A stretch of 64,000 nucleotides of DNA from Lentinus brumalis (lineage: Eukaryota; Basidiomycota; Agaricomycetes; Polyporales; Polyporaceae): NCBI GenBank assembly GCA_001792895.1, contig MARA01000001.1, forward strand, positions 744,001 to 808,000, given 5' to 3'. Each line of letters begins with the position of its first letter. Position 1 is the stretch's first letter. Under the pieces are notes generated by a model, which saw only the letters and a list, made by a program, of their open reading frames with translations, ran no database searches and was not told the DNA's origin. Made by a program: the position numbers and the translations under genes. This document shows positions 49,051 to 64,000 of the stretch, piece by piece.

Positions 49051-50797
49051 ATGCTTCCAGTCGACCACGAAAACACGTCCTCTACGGGCGGAGGACAGCT
49101 GTTCGCCAAGCACAGGGGTTGGGGATCACTTGCCAACGAACTACGTGTGCACATCCTGCAAGAACTCGACGTCACCGACCTGTTGTCGTGCACAAAGGTT
49201 CTGGATCAATCTGCCTATTCTTCCAGTACGCTGCTTATGGGTGGCCGGTGTCAGGTCGCTCGTGGATTCAAAACGCTCATGGACGACACGCCCTCGTTGC
49301 GATACAGGTTGCTCCTTCACGCGGCGGGAATGCGAGATGGTCCAGGGGGAGGCTTGTCAGTCTTAAAGCGGATTGCGCTGCTGGAAGAGTACGAGAACTC
49401 CTGGAACTTGAAGGCGGGGAACATCCCCATCTGTCAACGACCCTCTGGGGACTACGAGGCCGGTGGTGTCTTTATGACTCTTGATCGCGACCAGTGTCAG
49501 CTCGAGGTGCGACGGCCTGCGTCCTTCTTTAGCGGAGTCCCGGAGAAGGCATGGACCATAAATCTCTCGGATTTGCCGGAGCAAGGAGGTCAAAACGCGG
49601 AGTTTGATCCGTCCTCTCGCTTTGCTGTTGATCTTGCCCAAGACTTACTTGTGCTGATGGAACTGCCAGTGCACGATCCGGAGAAGTAAGGCGTTCTATT
49701 CCACACCAAATAAGATTCCTCTGACGTCCTGTGCGAACGCAGATACCCGAAGTGTTACGTGTTGTCGCTCTCTGGGAAGGGAGCGACCCATCCCCTCGCT
49801 GCGCGTGGAGAGATATATTGTGGATCTAGCCTCGGCTTGTCTTCTCCCGAAGCTAACGTGGAGATTGTGGGCGACCTCGTCGGTTGCACCGTTCTTGGGA
49901 TGGACATTTACATGTCCGTTCACAACTGGAAGACTGGCACCCCGCTGTGGTCTGATTCAGAGTGGGTGAGCACAGAACATGCACTTGCGCGAAGTTAGCG
50001 GCTGACCGCAATGATGAAACTAGGACGGAGATTTCAACGAGATGGCGTATCATACACGCTGCCACATATTGGATTCCACGCACGTCCTGAAGATCTCGAA
50101 GTACGACCTCACTGTGTACTCCATGGCCGCCAACTTTGGGACGTCCACTACTGGCGAGCTCGCCTGGAATCTCGGAATGCCAGCTCTCGCCGAAGGTTTC
50201 AAGGCCACGTATCGTGCGAGCTACATCCAGCGTCCACGTGAAACGCCCGACTGCTCCCCTCACTTCGAATGCGATCCCAGTGTCACCGTACTCGTGGTGA
50301 AATATGATATTTACCACGAGTCACATCGGAGGCAGGACAGGACCATGCTCATCGCCGTAATTCCTATCTCAACCATGCTCGCCCGAGCCCGTGTTCCTCC
50401 CACCACGCCCAAGGTCCCATGGGAAGACTGGGGAGCCCTCGGGGCTCGTCTTGTCCTCATGCCCTCGCGGACGAGCTATTACGAGCACACTGACGCGCTT
50501 GGGTCGCGTGTCGTCGTCTCCGTCCCTCGTCGTTTCAAGTCAGAGCAGGGAGTGGTACAACTTGAAGTCGCTGTGCTTGACGTACGCGAGGGGGTGGTGC
50601 ATACAGAGGGTTCAAGATCGGCCGCAGAGTGCGAAAGAACGTCTACCTTCCTGATCCTTGACAGGTTCACTGAGGAGGACACGCCCGTCTTCGCGCGTCC
50701 AGTGGAGGCCAAAATGCCGTACCGAATGGTGAAGACATGGTGCGAGGTCAAGTCTCGGAATGTCTCCCTTCTCTGCGATGGGTTGTGTGGTTTATAG
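49051..50797 (+). CDS. F-box protein, paralog C
   Basis: Starts MLPVDHENTSSTGGGQLFAK. The F-box follows as GWGSLANELRVHILQELDV, TDLLSCTKV. Conserved blocks shared with D include RYRLLLHAAGMRDGPGGG, ALLEEYENSW, FMTLDRDQCQLEVRRPASFF, SGVPEKAWTINLSDLPEQGG, FAVDLAQDLLVLM and, across an intron, YPKCYVLSLSGKGATHPLAA. Then SVHNWKTGTPLWSDSE corresponds to the VWDWKxGxxLW block of A and B, followed by CHILDSTHVLKISKYDLTVY, RARVPPTTPKVPWEDWGALG and VSLLCDGLCGL-stop. The frame is open throughout. It forms a second subfamily with D. Probable SCF substrate receptor. Confidence 0.78.
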
Positions 50798-51148
50798 CAG
50801 GCAACCAGTAGGGCAGTAGGCTAGATGCATACATGAAGACTTCGGACGTCATGCTCTCGGGCGAAGTGGAAGAATGGGGCTGATTTATGTACGGCCGACT
50901 TGAGATCAAGTGCTTGCGTAGATGACTATGTAAGTAAGGAGTCGGCCTCTATCTTAGTATCTAACCTCTACATAGGTTGAACCTGTAGATCATGTGATGT
51001 GACCACTGTGGCTTCGTTGGTTGAATCGTTCCCGACTTCCAACTCACTTTTGCAACTTCGCGACTTCCACCACCACCGCCACTCAATCGTATACTCGAAA
51101 GCTCCCACTCAATAGAGCCGTATCATCTGCCTAGGGGAGACAAAAAAA
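50798..51148. promoter_or_regulatory. Promoter region of F-box paralog D
   Basis: Diverged copy of the region upstream of paralog C. An A8 run directly precedes the ATG at 51149. Confidence 0.5.
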
Positions 51149-52874
51149 ATGCTTCCACTCAGCCACCTGCACACCGGCGGTTGGGGAGCACTTGCCAATG
51201 AACTACGTGTGCACATCCTGAAGGAACTCGATGCCCCCGACCTGCTGTCATGCTTACGGGTGCGGAGTCAATCTGCTCATTCTCTAACGCTGCTCACGGA
51301 AGCCCGGTGTCAGGTCGATCGTGCATTCAAAACGCTCGTTGACGAAACATTCGTGTTGCAATACAAACTCCTCCTTCGCGCGGCGGGAATGCGAGATGGC
51401 CCGCCTGGAGGCTCTTCGATATCACAGCGACTAGCACGGCTGGAAGAGTACGAGAGCACTTGGAGGGCCAGCAACATACCCATCCGCGAGCAATCCTCTG
51501 GGGGTGACCCCGAGAGTGGTGGTCTCTTTGTGACTCTTGATCGCGACCAGCATCGGCTGGACATCCGACGGCCTGCGTCTTTCTTCAGCGGCATCCCAGA
51601 GAAGGCGTGGACTGTGGACCTTTCTGAGTTGCCGGAACATGGAGGCCCGGACATGAGGCGTGTGCGCTCCTATGGCTATGCCGTAGATATCGCCCAAGAC
51701 TTACTGGTATTAATGGTACTGGAAGATGACGGCCCACACTTTGAGGAGTGAGTCTCTTCATCTGGTAGATCAATTTTTGCCTGACGTCTCCTGAGTGATA
51801 GCAGGTACCCCCAGTGTTACGTGCTATCGCTCTCTGGGAACGGAGCGACCCATCCCCTCGCCGCGCGCCGACAACTAATATACGACGAATCCTGCCTCGA
51901 CTGGTCTTCTGTCGAAGCTGACATTGAGATCGTCGGCGACCTCGTCGGGTGCACCGTTCTTGGGTCGGACGTCTGCATGTCAGTGCACAATTGGAAGACT
52001 GGCGCCATGCTGTGGTGCGATTCAGAAGTGAGTCACATGTCGCGATTTGAGTTGACTGGCCTTGACTGACCACCTCAACACACTAGGAAGGCACGGAAAT
52101 AATCGAAAATCATGCGCGCTGCCACATCTTGGATCCTACGCATGTTATCAAGATCTCGGAGTACGACCTCGCTGTGTACCGCATGGCCGCCAAAGGAGGG
52201 TCCACTCCTGGCAGGCTTGCCTGCAACCTTGGAATGCCCGCTTTCGCCGACGCATTCGAGGTCTTCCATTGTGGAAGCTACATACAGCGCCCACCCCAAA
52301 CGCCCGACTGCTCCCCTGATTTCGAGTGCGACGACGGCGTTACAGTGCTCGCAGTGAAGTATGAAATTTGCCACGAGTCACGTCCGTGGCAGGACAGAGC
52401 GATACTCGTTGCCGTGATCCCTCTCACCACCATTCTCGCCCAAACCCGTGGTGCGCTCCCCCGTCACGGTCCCGCCCGCGCCAGAGATCTTGGTCAGAAT
52501 GGGGAGCTCACGGTGCTCGTCTCGTCCTCATCCCCTTCAACGAGACGACCTGCTCAGCGGACATATGTGCATTTGGCTCACGCGTTGCCATCTCGCTATC
52601 TTTTCCGTTCTCACGGCAGCCTGGGGTGGTGGACGTCGCGGTGCTTGACGTACGCGAAGGAGTGAAGCATGCAAGGGACGGGTCGGACGCAAAGCGCGAA
52701 GGAACGGCTTCGAGTAGGTTGCTGGTCCTTGACAGATTCACCGAGGACGACACGCCCTTCTTCGCGCGTTCTGTCGAGGCCAAGATGCCATACCGAATGG
52801 TTAGGACGCGGTGCGATGTTACCCGAAGCAAGTCCCGGGTCGTCTCCCTTCTCTGCGATGGGTTATGTGCTTGA
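51149..52874 (+). pseudogene. F-box protein paralog D, apparent frameshift
   Basis: Tandem copy of C: LGALANELRVHILKELDA-type F-box (GWGALANELRVHILKELDAP), LLRAAGMRDGPPGGSS, LDRDQHRLDIRRPASFF, YAVDIAQDLLVLM, YPQCYVLSLSGNGATHPLAA, SVHNWKTGAMLWCDSE, CHILDPTHVIKISEYDLAVY. After LTTILAQTRG (about 52450) the frame is lost. The homologous continuation RSWSEWGAHGARLVLIPF starts about 41 bases on, two bases out of phase, and then stays open to VVSLLCDGLCA-stop (52874). No GT-AG pair I tried restores the frame. A C5 run lies within the affected stretch, so a sequencing error is possible; otherwise it is a recent pseudogene or a truncated protein. Confidence 0.65.
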
Positions 52875-53681
52875 TATATGTCGTAGGCAAATGAACTGGG
52901 CAGTTGCACAAATCCGAGTCAGAGACTTGAGTAACTCATTTCGCAGCAACGTTTCAGACGTGGCATAGGCGCCCTTTAAGCCACAACCCAGTACTCAATT
53001 TCGCGCTCTTCCCTGTACTCTGACGGACTTACTGAGCCCGTCGTCTGGCACCCTCCTATACAGTTGCTCAGCCGATTATCGGGGAAGACTTTCTCAACTT
53101 CAGGTGAGCGAGCTAGCCTATACAAAGCCATGCTTGTACTAACACCTTAATACAGACATAGTACGCTCAACCATCGTAGCCCTCGTATCCCTCGGCAGGA
53201 AGTGGCAAGTTCTGTACAGGGTCCCAGACACCTTTCTGAGGGCGTCGGTGGTACTTCGTTCTCCTGAAGACCGCTGCAGGCAACGTCCGAGGATCAACCG
53301 CTAGCCACCTCGAAGTGGTATCCGGAGCACACCCGCTCGCCGGTCCATCAGTCACAAGAGCTATCCACCACTAGCAACCGACGGCTTCTGGAATGAGGTA
53401 TCCTTGCCAGATGCTTGTGCATCGCCCCCCTTCGTGGTCATGCCTACGTGGAGAGCTTCCTGGTCCCGCATGTGCCGTCTCATTGCGGCTCGTCCGGAGT
53501 CACTCGGGGCTAGCTGCGCGCACTACTCTCCCACCATTCTAACGACAATGTTCCGGTTGCCCGCATGTCATGGATCTTTTCGACTTCGCTCCGCTACGCC
53601 CCAGAACTTTATAAGAAGGCGGTGTCTTGTAGAGCCCGGGATAGGCAGCACTCGCGATTGCAAGAAGCCTTTCAACATACA
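52875..53681. other. Intergenic region and xylanase 1 promoter
   Basis: No gene supported. A TATA-like tttataag lies at 53608-53615, about 70 bp before the xylanase start. Confidence 0.5.
53608..53615 (+). promoter_or_regulatory. TATA-like box, xylanase 1
   Basis: tttataag about 70 bp upstream of the ATG at 53682. A comparable TATAAAGG lies at the same distance from xylanase 2. Confidence 0.5.
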
Positions 53682-55262
<1,581 letters not shown>

Positions 55263-55606
55263 CTCTGACCAAGAGTCGTTCCGAGTTCTGTTTCCAGTAC
55301 ATACGTATATCTGTTGAGTCTATCGCCGCATGCCGAGATGCACAGTAACCGCCTGAGCGCTCGAGCTCGCCGGGATACGCGTCGTCAGGGCGCGCATCTC
55401 ATAGAGCTGAGCTGTATGTGTCAGCCCGAGGCATAAGAAGGAGAACGTCACTGCGAACCTTTGCTGCACAATCCGCTCGATGGATGTGTAAGATTCTGAG
55501 CACGACATCGTGGTGCTAGATGAGATTTCCCAGTACATATAAAGTTGGCATGCGAGCCTGTCGGCTTACCAAGCTCATCCACTCCACTCCAATCCTTCGT
55601 CTCACC
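55263..55606. other. Intergenic, promoter of SDR paralog 2
   Basis: Contains the conserved element at 55484-55520 and a TATA-like catataaag at 55536-55544. Nothing else is supported. Confidence 0.5.
55484..55520 (+). promoter_or_regulatory. Conserved upstream element, SDR paralog 2
   Basis: atgtgtaag, a variable spacer, then agcacgacatcgtggtgcta. It matches 47334-47371 with few changes and has AGCAC/GTGCT arms. It lies 16 bp before the TATA-like sequence here, against about 48 bp at paralog 1. Confidence 0.6.
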
Positions 55607-56832
55607 ATGTCCACTCGTCCTCTTTTTGTCGTCGCCGGCATTGGTAACGGCTCAGGTTCGTCTTCGGATCTTTGTTAGCAAGTGACAGATGATTGACCAA
55701 CTAAATTCCCCCTATTAGGTACCGGGGCCGCTGCTGCGTGAGCTATACCATACCAGACAGCCGGCTGATATGGACTAATGCATTCTTGAAGTCGCCTGTT
55801 CGCACAGAAGGGCTATCGCGTTGCGCTTGTTGCGCGCAATGCTGACCATCTGAAGCGTCTCGCAGGCGAAATCAACGATGCGGGCGGGGAGGTTCGTATA
55901 TCGTCCTCAAACGAGTTCATTATGCACACGTTAGCTCACTCTCCGCCCTATAGGCCGCTGCTTTCCCTGTTGAAGACTACTCGTACGGTGCAACGCTGTC
56001 CGTCTTTGACAACATCGCTGCGCACAAGTGGTCGTCTGCCGGGTCTTCCTCCCTGCGTGTCGCGCTCTGGAACGCAGGCTCGGGCGTGTGGAAGCCCTTC
56101 CTTGAGGTCACCGACAAGGATATCGAGACGTCTCTCCAGACCAATGTCACTGCGGCCTTCGCATTCTCCCGCGGGGCCATTTTGGCGTTCAAGCAGAACG
56201 AGCTGGACGAGCGCGGCAAGAGGGGCACGCTGCTCTTCACAGGCGCGACGGCGGCGATTCGCGGAAACGTCACGACGAGCGCATTCGCGGCCGGTAAGTT
56301 CGGGTTGAGGGCCCTCAGCCAGAGTCTCGCGAAGGAATTCGGAAAGGAGAACATCCATGTAAGCATTCCTCAGATCTGTGTTCGAACGAACGTGACTACT
56401 GACGTTAAGCTTGCAGGTCTCTCACGTGCGTATTATCTTACATTCGATGATCCGATGAATGCTCAATAGTGCGATATGATGATTATTCAGGCGATCATAG
56501 ACGGAGGTAGGCAGACGACGCCCGAACCCTTTGGCTATGTGCTGATGATTCACCCAGGAATCCTGACCGACCGGTCGTTGTCCACTCGCGGTGAGGCATG
56601 GGTGAACAACGCCGATGTCCGGTTGGATGCAAACAGCATTGCGAAGGTAGTATCCGAGCTGCAATTCGTCGATTGTCCCGGATGCTGACCTGAACTTCAG
56701 AGCTACTTGTACCTCGTCGAGCAAGACAGGTCCGCGTGGACTTGGGAACTCGATCGTGAGTATTCCCTCCGAGCTATGTATGGCGGACTTTAACCACCCA
56801 TTGAAGTGCGCCCCGCCCACGAGAAGTGGTGA
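55607..56832 (+). CDS. Short-chain dehydrogenase-like protein, paralog 2
   Basis: Starts [20 protein letters not shown]; the same three microexons as paralog 1 are conserved (19 nt at 55719-55737, 9 nt at 56417-56425, 16 nt at 56491-56506). Motifs are [129 protein letters not shown] and LRPAHEKW-stop. The YxxxK site reads FAAGK, with Phe for the catalytic Tyr. It keeps a 12-residue segment after IIDG that paralog 1 lacks. It lies between the two xylanases. Confidence 0.87.
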
Positions 56833-56981
56833 AGACCTCCCTTGACGAGTGTGAAACATGTCAGCGAAGGAAGCGAACGGTGTAAGATAGTGAAGACGTA
56901 GCATTGCATTCATGCCCGCAAATGAGAACTGTACATGGTGATACATTTTGAGTCGATAAAGGAGCCCTCGAAAGGCACGGA

Positions 56982-58479
<1,498 letters not shown>

Positions 58480-59543
58480 GTTGCGGACGTTGAATGCTCT
58501 GAATGGCGAGAGGTGGTTTGTCGATGCCAAGCGTCTTGGCTCGACCCTCCTTTATACATTCAGCAAATACGAGGCAAACGGACCATGAGTGCGACCGGAA
58601 CATCGTCGACGAAATGCTGGAGTGAGACGTGCTAAGTTTGACAGCGGAGAGTGCCTGCGCCAGCGAGACGAGGCACCTTGCGGTCATCCCCAGCCCCGAC
58701 AAGGACAGGTCGACGGTTACCCCGGTGCAGGAAGCATGGGGTATCCATCGAGAGCATGTATCCGGGTTCCCGTGGTCTGATGTCAGACGTATGTTAGAGC
58801 GGCTCTTCGCGGCCATATCTCGGTTTGCGTTCGACTGTCGATGGGTACCGACGTGGCTGGACCTGGTGACTAGCATCGGGGCAATGTGCTGGGCGGTCCC
58901 GTATGTCGTGTTCCAAAATTAACGCAACGGATCAGCGTGCAGGTGGACGCACCCTGTAAACCTAGAAATAGACTACCTCGCCTGATCAAGCCGGCAGTCA
59001 GCTTCTCGCAAGACGCATCGGAAAGTACATACCGTGCTGAACGCAATGTCGAAGTAAATCCGTTGTTCAGTGGCACACAGCGGCGTGGTCGCCGGATGGG
59101 TTGAACAAGTCTATTATGCATGACGCATGTACCATGTAGAGAGATCCAGACACGAAGGAGCGCAACAGAGCAGAAAATGCACGAAAGGCGGGTGAAAAGG
59201 GTCGTGCGTCGTATGTACATATACACGTGGTGGGAGGTCGTCGATGAACATGACAGGAAGATGCAATGTGACAGAGCCTGCTGAGACGGAAGTGCTGCGG
59301 TTGAGCGGAACGAAGAGCGAAAGCGGAAAGATGCGGTATATGTGCAGGCCAGAGGTGAATAAGGTCGAATAGCCGGGGAGTGTCTACGGTAGTATGAGGT
59401 GCAGATGCAACTGCGGGCGTGACGGTGCGACAAGGAGTCATTACGGGTGGCGCACATAAACAGATGTACTTCATGAGTCGTATGTGGGGGCGCGCCGTGT
59501 ATGTCCATGGTGCCAAAGCGTCCAATCTGATGAAAGCGTTCCT
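58480..59543. other. Intergenic, promoter of xylanase 2
   Basis: On the minus strand TATAAAGG (about 58549-58556) lies some 70 bp upstream of the xylanase ATG. No gene found between it and the Ca2+-ATPase stop. Confidence 0.5.
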
Positions 59544-62500
59544 CTAGTTCGTTCTCGCAACCGCCCCCCACCTTTGCATGACCGGGTCGTCCGGCTTGGT
59601 GTCGGGGTGGATCTGGATTTTCCCCTCCCAGAGGGCGGCCGACGACTTCGACGGGTCGAAGCTCGCCGGATGTGAGAGTCCGCTTGGTGATTGCGGTGCC
59701 CACCGGGCGCCGATGGAAGAAGCGATCAAAGTAGGGACCATCGTCATGATAGACGGACTAGAGCTTGGCGTCAGCGGAGGTCAGCGGTGAATGACGGAGA
59801 CGACTACTCACAGTGCAACGCGAGACTCCGGCGCGAGGTTGACGCTCCGGCTCTTGCCAACGTACGACGATGCGCGCATACGACCACCACGTACGTGCGA
59901 GAAGGTGTTGAGGTTGTCGCGCACCAGCTGGATCGCCGTGTTCCACTCGGTCTCTGGCCGCGTCGTGGGGAGGACATTCGGATTGGGCATGAGCCGAACC
60001 TTGATGAAGAACCGCTCGATGGGGCCGTTAGGGATCATGCGGATGAGGGCGCCGAGAGGGATCGAGACGAAACCGAGCGCGAGGCCAATACCCCACTCGC
60101 GGCCACCAATACGCGTCACCTGGAACGCAGCGCCGCCGACGAATACGATCAAAATCTGTATTGCGACCTCTGCAGGAAAATCCAATTAGCGACAACGCCA
60201 TGAGCAGAATGGCTCGAGGACGAACCGATTAAAGTGATGCCCATGAAGTAGTAGTTCTTAGTGATGCCTTCGAAGATATTCAGATGATTATCGAGGCGAC
60301 GAGAGTTGATGGAGTTGAAGATCTGCGCGAACACGAAAATGTTGAAGACCAGGGTCTGCACGACAGTATCGTTCTTGTCCGACGCCGAAAGGCCGAGGAT
60401 GCGGAGACCAAGGAAGTGGAAGATTAGCGTGATGATGGTCTGGTAAGTAGACTGTCCGATGATTTGCTTGTACATATCGACAGTGAACAGCGGCGAGGTC
60501 TTCCTGTCTGGCTTGCGGTCGAGGAGCGCAGGTGTCGCCGGGTCCGTCGCCAGAGCAAGAGCCGCGAACGTGTCCATGATGATGTTGATCCACAGCAACT
60601 GAACAGCAGACAGCACCGACTCCTCCTGTACAGAGGCGACGGCAGAGACGAAGGTGATGATGACGGCGGTGACGTTCGTCGAGATCTGGAACTGCAGGAA
60701 CTTGCGCACCGCATCATTAACACAACGACCCCACATGATCGCTTTAACGATCGATGCGAAGTTGTCGTCCATAAGAATGATGTCGGACGCCTCCTTGGCA
60801 ACCTCAGTCCCGGCGATACCCATAGAGAAACCAACATCGGCCTTCTTGAGGGCAGGTCCGTCATTCGTACCGTCACCGGTGACGCCGACAATCTCGCCGA
60901 GCTCACGGAGAGTTTCAACGAGGAGCTGCTTATCTTCAGGAGACGAACGCGCGAGAACCTGGAGCCGGGGCACGACATCCTGGAGGTCTTGCTTCTCGAG
61001 CTGCCGGAAGATGGGACCCTCCATGATGACACCGCCCGCGGTGTAGATGCCGCATTGCAGAGCGATCGAACGGGCAGTCAAGACGTTGTCGCCAGTGCAC
61101 ATCTTCACGGTGACGCCGGCCTTGTGGCAGTCCGCGACGGCCTCGCGTACGCCAGGACGAAGGGGGTCCTCAATGCCGGTGATGCCGATGAGGGTGAGGT
61201 TCTGACAGATGTCGTCGTACGGCACCTGCAAAGACATTCAGTACGCCGTGAGACCAGTGGAATGGATACGCACCTCATCCTCTGCATCAGCCTGCACGCC
61301 CGGAGGCGGCCACGACTCGAAGTCACGGTAGCAAACAGCGATAGTCCGAAGCGTCTGGTTGGCGTAGAAGATGATAGTCCGCGAGATATTGTCGCGCGCA
61401 AGCTCGTCAATCTCCCTGGTGTCGATGACATCGGTCTCCTTCGAGCCCCGTTCAACGACGATGTGCTGGCTGCACTTCTTCGTGAGGATCTCGCTGGCGC
61501 CCTTAAGGTAGACACGGTAGTGGCGCTTCGACAAGCGAACGACAACGCCCATCGCCTTGCGCTCGCTCGAGAAGGGGATCATCTGGACGATGTCAGCAGC
61601 GTCGCGCGTCGTCTTGTAGTCCGCCCAGCCATTCTCCTTCGCGAACTTCAGCAGCGCCGTCTCAGTCTTGCTGCCGACAAAGACCTTGTTGCCGGTCTCG
61701 GGTTCGGTATCCTCGAAAGCAGTGGAGTTGATAGTGATAGCCTTGTTGACGAGGTCCTGGATAGCAGGCGATAACGTAGAGTTGATTTCCTTCTGGTCGA
61801 TTGAGAAATCCTGCGCGTGCTTCTGACTCGAACCACCCCTGACGCCCGCCTCCTCGCCGGCGTTCGTGCGCGTCATGTTCTCCTCGAGGCGATGGACGAA
61901 CTTGCAATGGATGCCGATCGAGCCCGCGACGACGGTCATGTCGTTCTGCGTGAGCGTGCCGGTCTTGTCCGTGCAGATGACAGAAGCGTTGGCCATAGTC
62001 TCACAGGAGCCGAGAACGCGCACGAGAAGGTTCTCTTTCGTCATGCGCTTCGTGGCGAACGCGAGGGCGAGCGTGACCGCAAGCGGCAAACCTAGCGGAT
62101 AGAAGATCAGCATGACACATGACGCAAGGGTTCAATGAGGCTAGCAAACCTTCTGGCACGGCCACAACGATGAGCGTCACGGATATGATAAGAATCTGGA
62201 CGAATGCAATGCCCCACTGGCTCGGTGTCCGCTGGGGATTGTGCGTTCCGAGCTGAACGAAGAATCGGATCATCAACGCCGTGAAGAGAATGAGGCCAGC
62301 GGCACTGCCAAGCTTCGCGATGAGCTCTGCGAGGTTGTTCAACTTCAGCTGAAGTGGCGTGTTCTCCGTGTCGCCCCGCAGCGCTACAAAGATTCTGTCA
62401 ATGGAACGAACGTTGACTCGGGCCGAACTGTGCACTACGTACCCATCATGATACGACCGTTGAAAGACCGCGTACCGACCGCGATCACCACATAGCTGCC

Positions 62501-64000
62501 GTACCCCTCGAGAACCTTGCTGCCACTGATCATGAAACAGTCGGTGTGCTTGCCAGCCTCCCCTCCGTCGGATCCGTCCTTCAGGCAGTCCTCGTACGAC
62601 ATCTTCTTGATTGCGTCCGACTCGCCAGTGGCGCCGGACTCGTCGCACTTGACATTGTGGCCAGATAGGAAGACTCCGTCGCAGGGGATGATCTCACCGG
62701 GTTCAACCAGCGCGACATCGCCAACCACAACCTCCTTGATGTCGATAACCATCTCGACGCCGTCGCGGATGACCTTGACGCCACGTTCCTCCTTCTTCTC
62801 GTTGAGGGCTTGGAACTGACGCTCCTTCTGCCAGTCATTGAGAGAGCCAACCATGACCTTGATAGCGACTATTAGACACGGCCATGTACCCAGATCGAAG
62901 CTGACACTTACGACGATGATAATGGCGACCATGATGGCGACGCCTTCCACCCAGTCCACCGGTGGCTCTCCGGCAGGTCGTGGGGTGCCGAAGTCCTGGA
63001 AGAAACCGAGAGCGAGGGACACGACAGCGGCAATCGACAGCAGCACCTATAGCGCAAACATGATCAGAAAAATTCTGAATAGGACGAAACTTGACGTACC
63101 AAGACTTTGTCCTTGAGGGCCAACCACATGAGCTGCAGCAGCGACTTTGTCTTGCGAGTTGGAAGTATGTTCGCGCCGTAGACGCGACGCCGCTCCTCAA
63201 GACTCGCCTCAAATGTCGGCCCGTCCTCGACGTCGCCGACATCCGAGGCCGACTCCCCTAACGGCACGCCACCGCCCTCCTCGCCTCCGGGGCCTGTCAG
63301 CACCAGCTTCGGCACGTCACCAGCAGTGGTATCCGGTTGCCGATCATGGCGCTGCGACGCGCCAACGCCAGCACCAGTTACGGGTCTGACATCCTTGTCG
63401 GACTTGCCATGTTGCGGTTGCGACACGGGGGCGGACGGACCAAGCGACTTCTTGCCCAGACCTCGCTTCCTGTTCGTGCCAAGACCCTTCAGCAACCCGG
63501 TGACGCCACCCATCTCCTTCAGCAGATCCATATTCTTCGGGTCGACGAGAGAGGCGAGCTTGTAGGGCTTGAAAGGGAACACGCCTGCGTCGATGCTCTC
63601 GTCCTGGGCGAGGTCGAGCACCGGACGCGCCTCCTCTTGCTGCCCCTCTGCGCCCTCGTCCCCTGACTTCTTGGGATGTGCGTCGTCATCGAGTTTCGGG
63701 CGACTGATAGAGCGCGAACGCATCGTCGTGCCATCGACCGACGCGCCGTCATAATGCGTCTGAGTCGGCGAAGCGATGGTGCTGGCCTCCCCACCGGTGT
63801 GTTGCGGTGTCAGCGGTTGCAGCGAGATGCTGTGCGAGTCGGGCTCCGTGCCCTCCGTGCTGCCCTCCATTGAGCTGGCGACCGAGCCCTTTCTCTTGTG
63901 CTGGTAGTGCGGGGTGAGAAGGTTAAGTGACGACATACCGGTCTTCTCGTCCGGACGGTTCTCTCGCAAAGCAAGGGTGGTAGGTGCAGCAAAGTGAACA
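59544..64000 (-). CDS. PMC1: P-type Ca2+-ATPase, PMCA/Pmc1 type (5' end outside window)
   Basis: ATP-driven Ca2+ pump, in fungi usually on the vacuole. The frame is open to base 64000 (VHFAAPTTLALRENRPDEKT before MSSLNLLTPHYQHKR), so the start is beyond the edge or at 63936. A long Ser-rich N-terminus precedes the actuator domain (VVVGDVALVEPGEIIPCDGV, DESGATGESDAI). VVAVPEGLPLAVTLALAFAT is spliced across an intron. The phosphorylation site is CTDKTGTLTQND; the hinge is TGDGTNDGPALKKADVGFSM. M6 reads LLWINIIMDTFAALALATD with the Ca2+-binding Asn/Asp. QTLVFNIFVFAQIFNSINSR follows. The C-terminus ends AVARTN-stop (59544) with no long calmodulin-binding tail apparent. Confidence 0.92.

Overview
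This is nuclear DNA of a filamentous basidiomycete, most likely a wood-decay agaricomycete (white-rot polypore type). The evidence is GC-rich genes with many short introns (about 50-65 nt, GTRNGT donors, CTRAY branch points), a DUF6535 protein, an expanded F-box family, two CBM1-linked GH10 xylanases and a GMC flavo-oxidoreductase. The species assignment is inference; no rRNA or marker gene is present.

Layout. 0.2-15.2 kb: GTR2 (RagC-type GTPase) and VTC4 (polyphosphate polymerase) start 254 bp apart and diverge. A 1,494-residue thioredoxin-fold AhpC/TSA-like protein with a giant disordered N-terminus and an AVT3/4-type vacuolar amino-acid transporter follow. 17.9-22.7 kb: a Sac7-like RhoGAP and a membrane-anchored GH17 glucanase. 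23.7-33.1 kb: two related F-box proteins on either side of a DUF6535 membrane protein and an FH2-less formin-type GBD/FH3 protein. 33.4-44.9 kb: two unrecognised coiled-coil proteins, a membrane-anchored GMC oxidoreductase, eIF3j (HCR1) and PWP1. 44.8-46.1 kb: two copies of what looks like one ancestral PWP1/COQ9 bidirectional promoter, then COQ9. 47.5-58.5 kb: a duplicated block with two paralogous short-chain dehydrogenase-like genes, two further F-box paralogs (one frameshifted) and two GH10 xylanases in inverted orientation. 59.5-64 kb: a PMC1-type Ca2+-ATPase that runs off the right edge.

How the genes relate. GTR2, VTC4, the AVT transporter and the Ca2+-ATPase all belong to vacuole/TORC1 nutrient and ion homeostasis. 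RhoGAP, GH17 and the GBD/FH3 protein belong to cell-wall and polarity functions. The xylanases, and perhaps the GMC enzyme, belong to plant cell-wall attack. The rest is housekeeping (eIF3j, PWP1, COQ9) or lineage-specific (F-box, DUF6535).

Most unusual: many genes need microexons to read correctly. These include a 9-nt exon coding K-H-D of the SPX phosphate-sensor motif in VTC4, 19/9/16-nt exons shared by both dehydrogenase paralogs, 18- and 22-nt exons in the GMC FAD motif, and an apparent 2-nt exon in the first xylanase.
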